Shown here in pieces: positions 63,967-64,000 of a DNA stretch of 64,000 bases; within the stretch, counting starts at the first letter, position 1, and every line of letters begins with the position of its first letter. The stretch is from Longispora fulva (GTDB lineage: Bacteria > Actinomycetota > Actinomycetes > Mycobacteriales > Micromonosporaceae), in NCBI RefSeq assembly GCF_015751905.1, contig NZ_JADOUF010000001.1, positions 7,750,001 through 7,814,000 of the forward strand. The letters run 5' to 3'. Under the pieces are notes generated by a model. That model made no database searches. It was not told the DNA's origin and saw nothing but the letters and a program-made list of their open reading frames with translations. Made by a program: the position numbers and the translations under genes.

Positions 63967-64000
63967 GTGCCGCTTGCCCCCGAACATCAGCTCGCCCGAC
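63967..64000 (+). CDS. Start of the next phage late gene, probably the portal protein, partial
   Basis: GTG at 63967 with a GGGGGTGG site upstream opens a frame MPLAPEHQLAR that runs off the window. Position right after the large terminase and the short beginning fit a portal protein, but only 11 codons are seen. Confidence 0.5.
   Translation, partial: MPLAPEHQLAR

Overview
This window looks like a chromosome segment of a high-GC actinobacterium, most likely a member of the Micromonosporaceae (Micromonospora, Actinoplanes or a relative). The basis is very high third-position GC, frequent GTG and TTG starts, and a typical actinobacterial gene order: ddl-thiL-rpmB-recG-rsmD-coaD-sepIVA-yceD-rpmF-rnc-mutM-smc-ftsY-amtB-glnK-glnD-ffh-proS-rpsP-rimM-trmD-rplS-lepB-lepB-rnhB. 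The genus is an inference from gene order and protein style, not from a marker search.

Layout. Positions 1-16 kb hold cell-wall and cofactor genes (ddl, thiL), a deacetylase lipoprotein, rpmB, a FakA-like kinase, recG, an LPXTG surface protein, and the rsmD-coaD-sepIVA-yceD-rpmF-rnc-mutM block. A glycosyltransferase/galE pair follows on the minus strand. Positions 17-26 kb hold smc, a HAD phosphatase, a self-regulated TetR/MFS efflux pair, a YhhN lysoplasmalogenase-like protein, ftsY and a kinase-fold protein. Positions 26.6-31.4 kb hold a WXG100 pair and the nitrogen operon amtB-glnK-glnD behind a good GlnR box. Positions 31.5-42.8 kb hold an amidohydrolase pair, ffh, a second amidohydrolase, an LPXTG ASH-domain protein, proS, a DUF402 protein, a secreted BNR propeller and a large membrane receptor-like protein. 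Positions 42.9-48.7 kb hold the rpsP-khpA-rimM-trmD-rplS translation block, two signal peptidases, rnhB, a DUF2469 gene and a NUDIX gene.

From about 48.7 kb to the end lies the left part of a prophage. In order: tyrosine integrase, a leftward gene behind an SOS box, a leftward regulator with duplicated HTH domains, and a divergent control region. Then comes a rightward early operon: stand-alone LexA-type DNA-binding protein, Cas4/RecB-type nuclease, a recombination-linked hypothetical, cytosine methyltransferase and P4-type primase-helicase. After a cluster of ten 8-bp iterons that looks like its replication origin come RusA, small regulators, HNH nucleases, small and large terminase subunits and the start of the next gene, probably the portal. 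The right end lies outside the window.

The best candidate for something new is the prophage control region. The early promoter has a TTGACC/TAGGTT core whose -10 sits inside a CGAAC-N4-GTTCG palindrome of the actinobacterial SOS-box type. It drives a leader of about 200 nt with an rRNA-type boxA sequence and several hairpins, and the first gene of that transcript is a DNA-binding domain like that of LexA. This suggests SOS-controlled lysogeny with processive antitermination. A second genome-wide pattern is leaderless transcription: at least 15 genes have a -10-like hexamer 6-8 nt before an ATG or GTG start.
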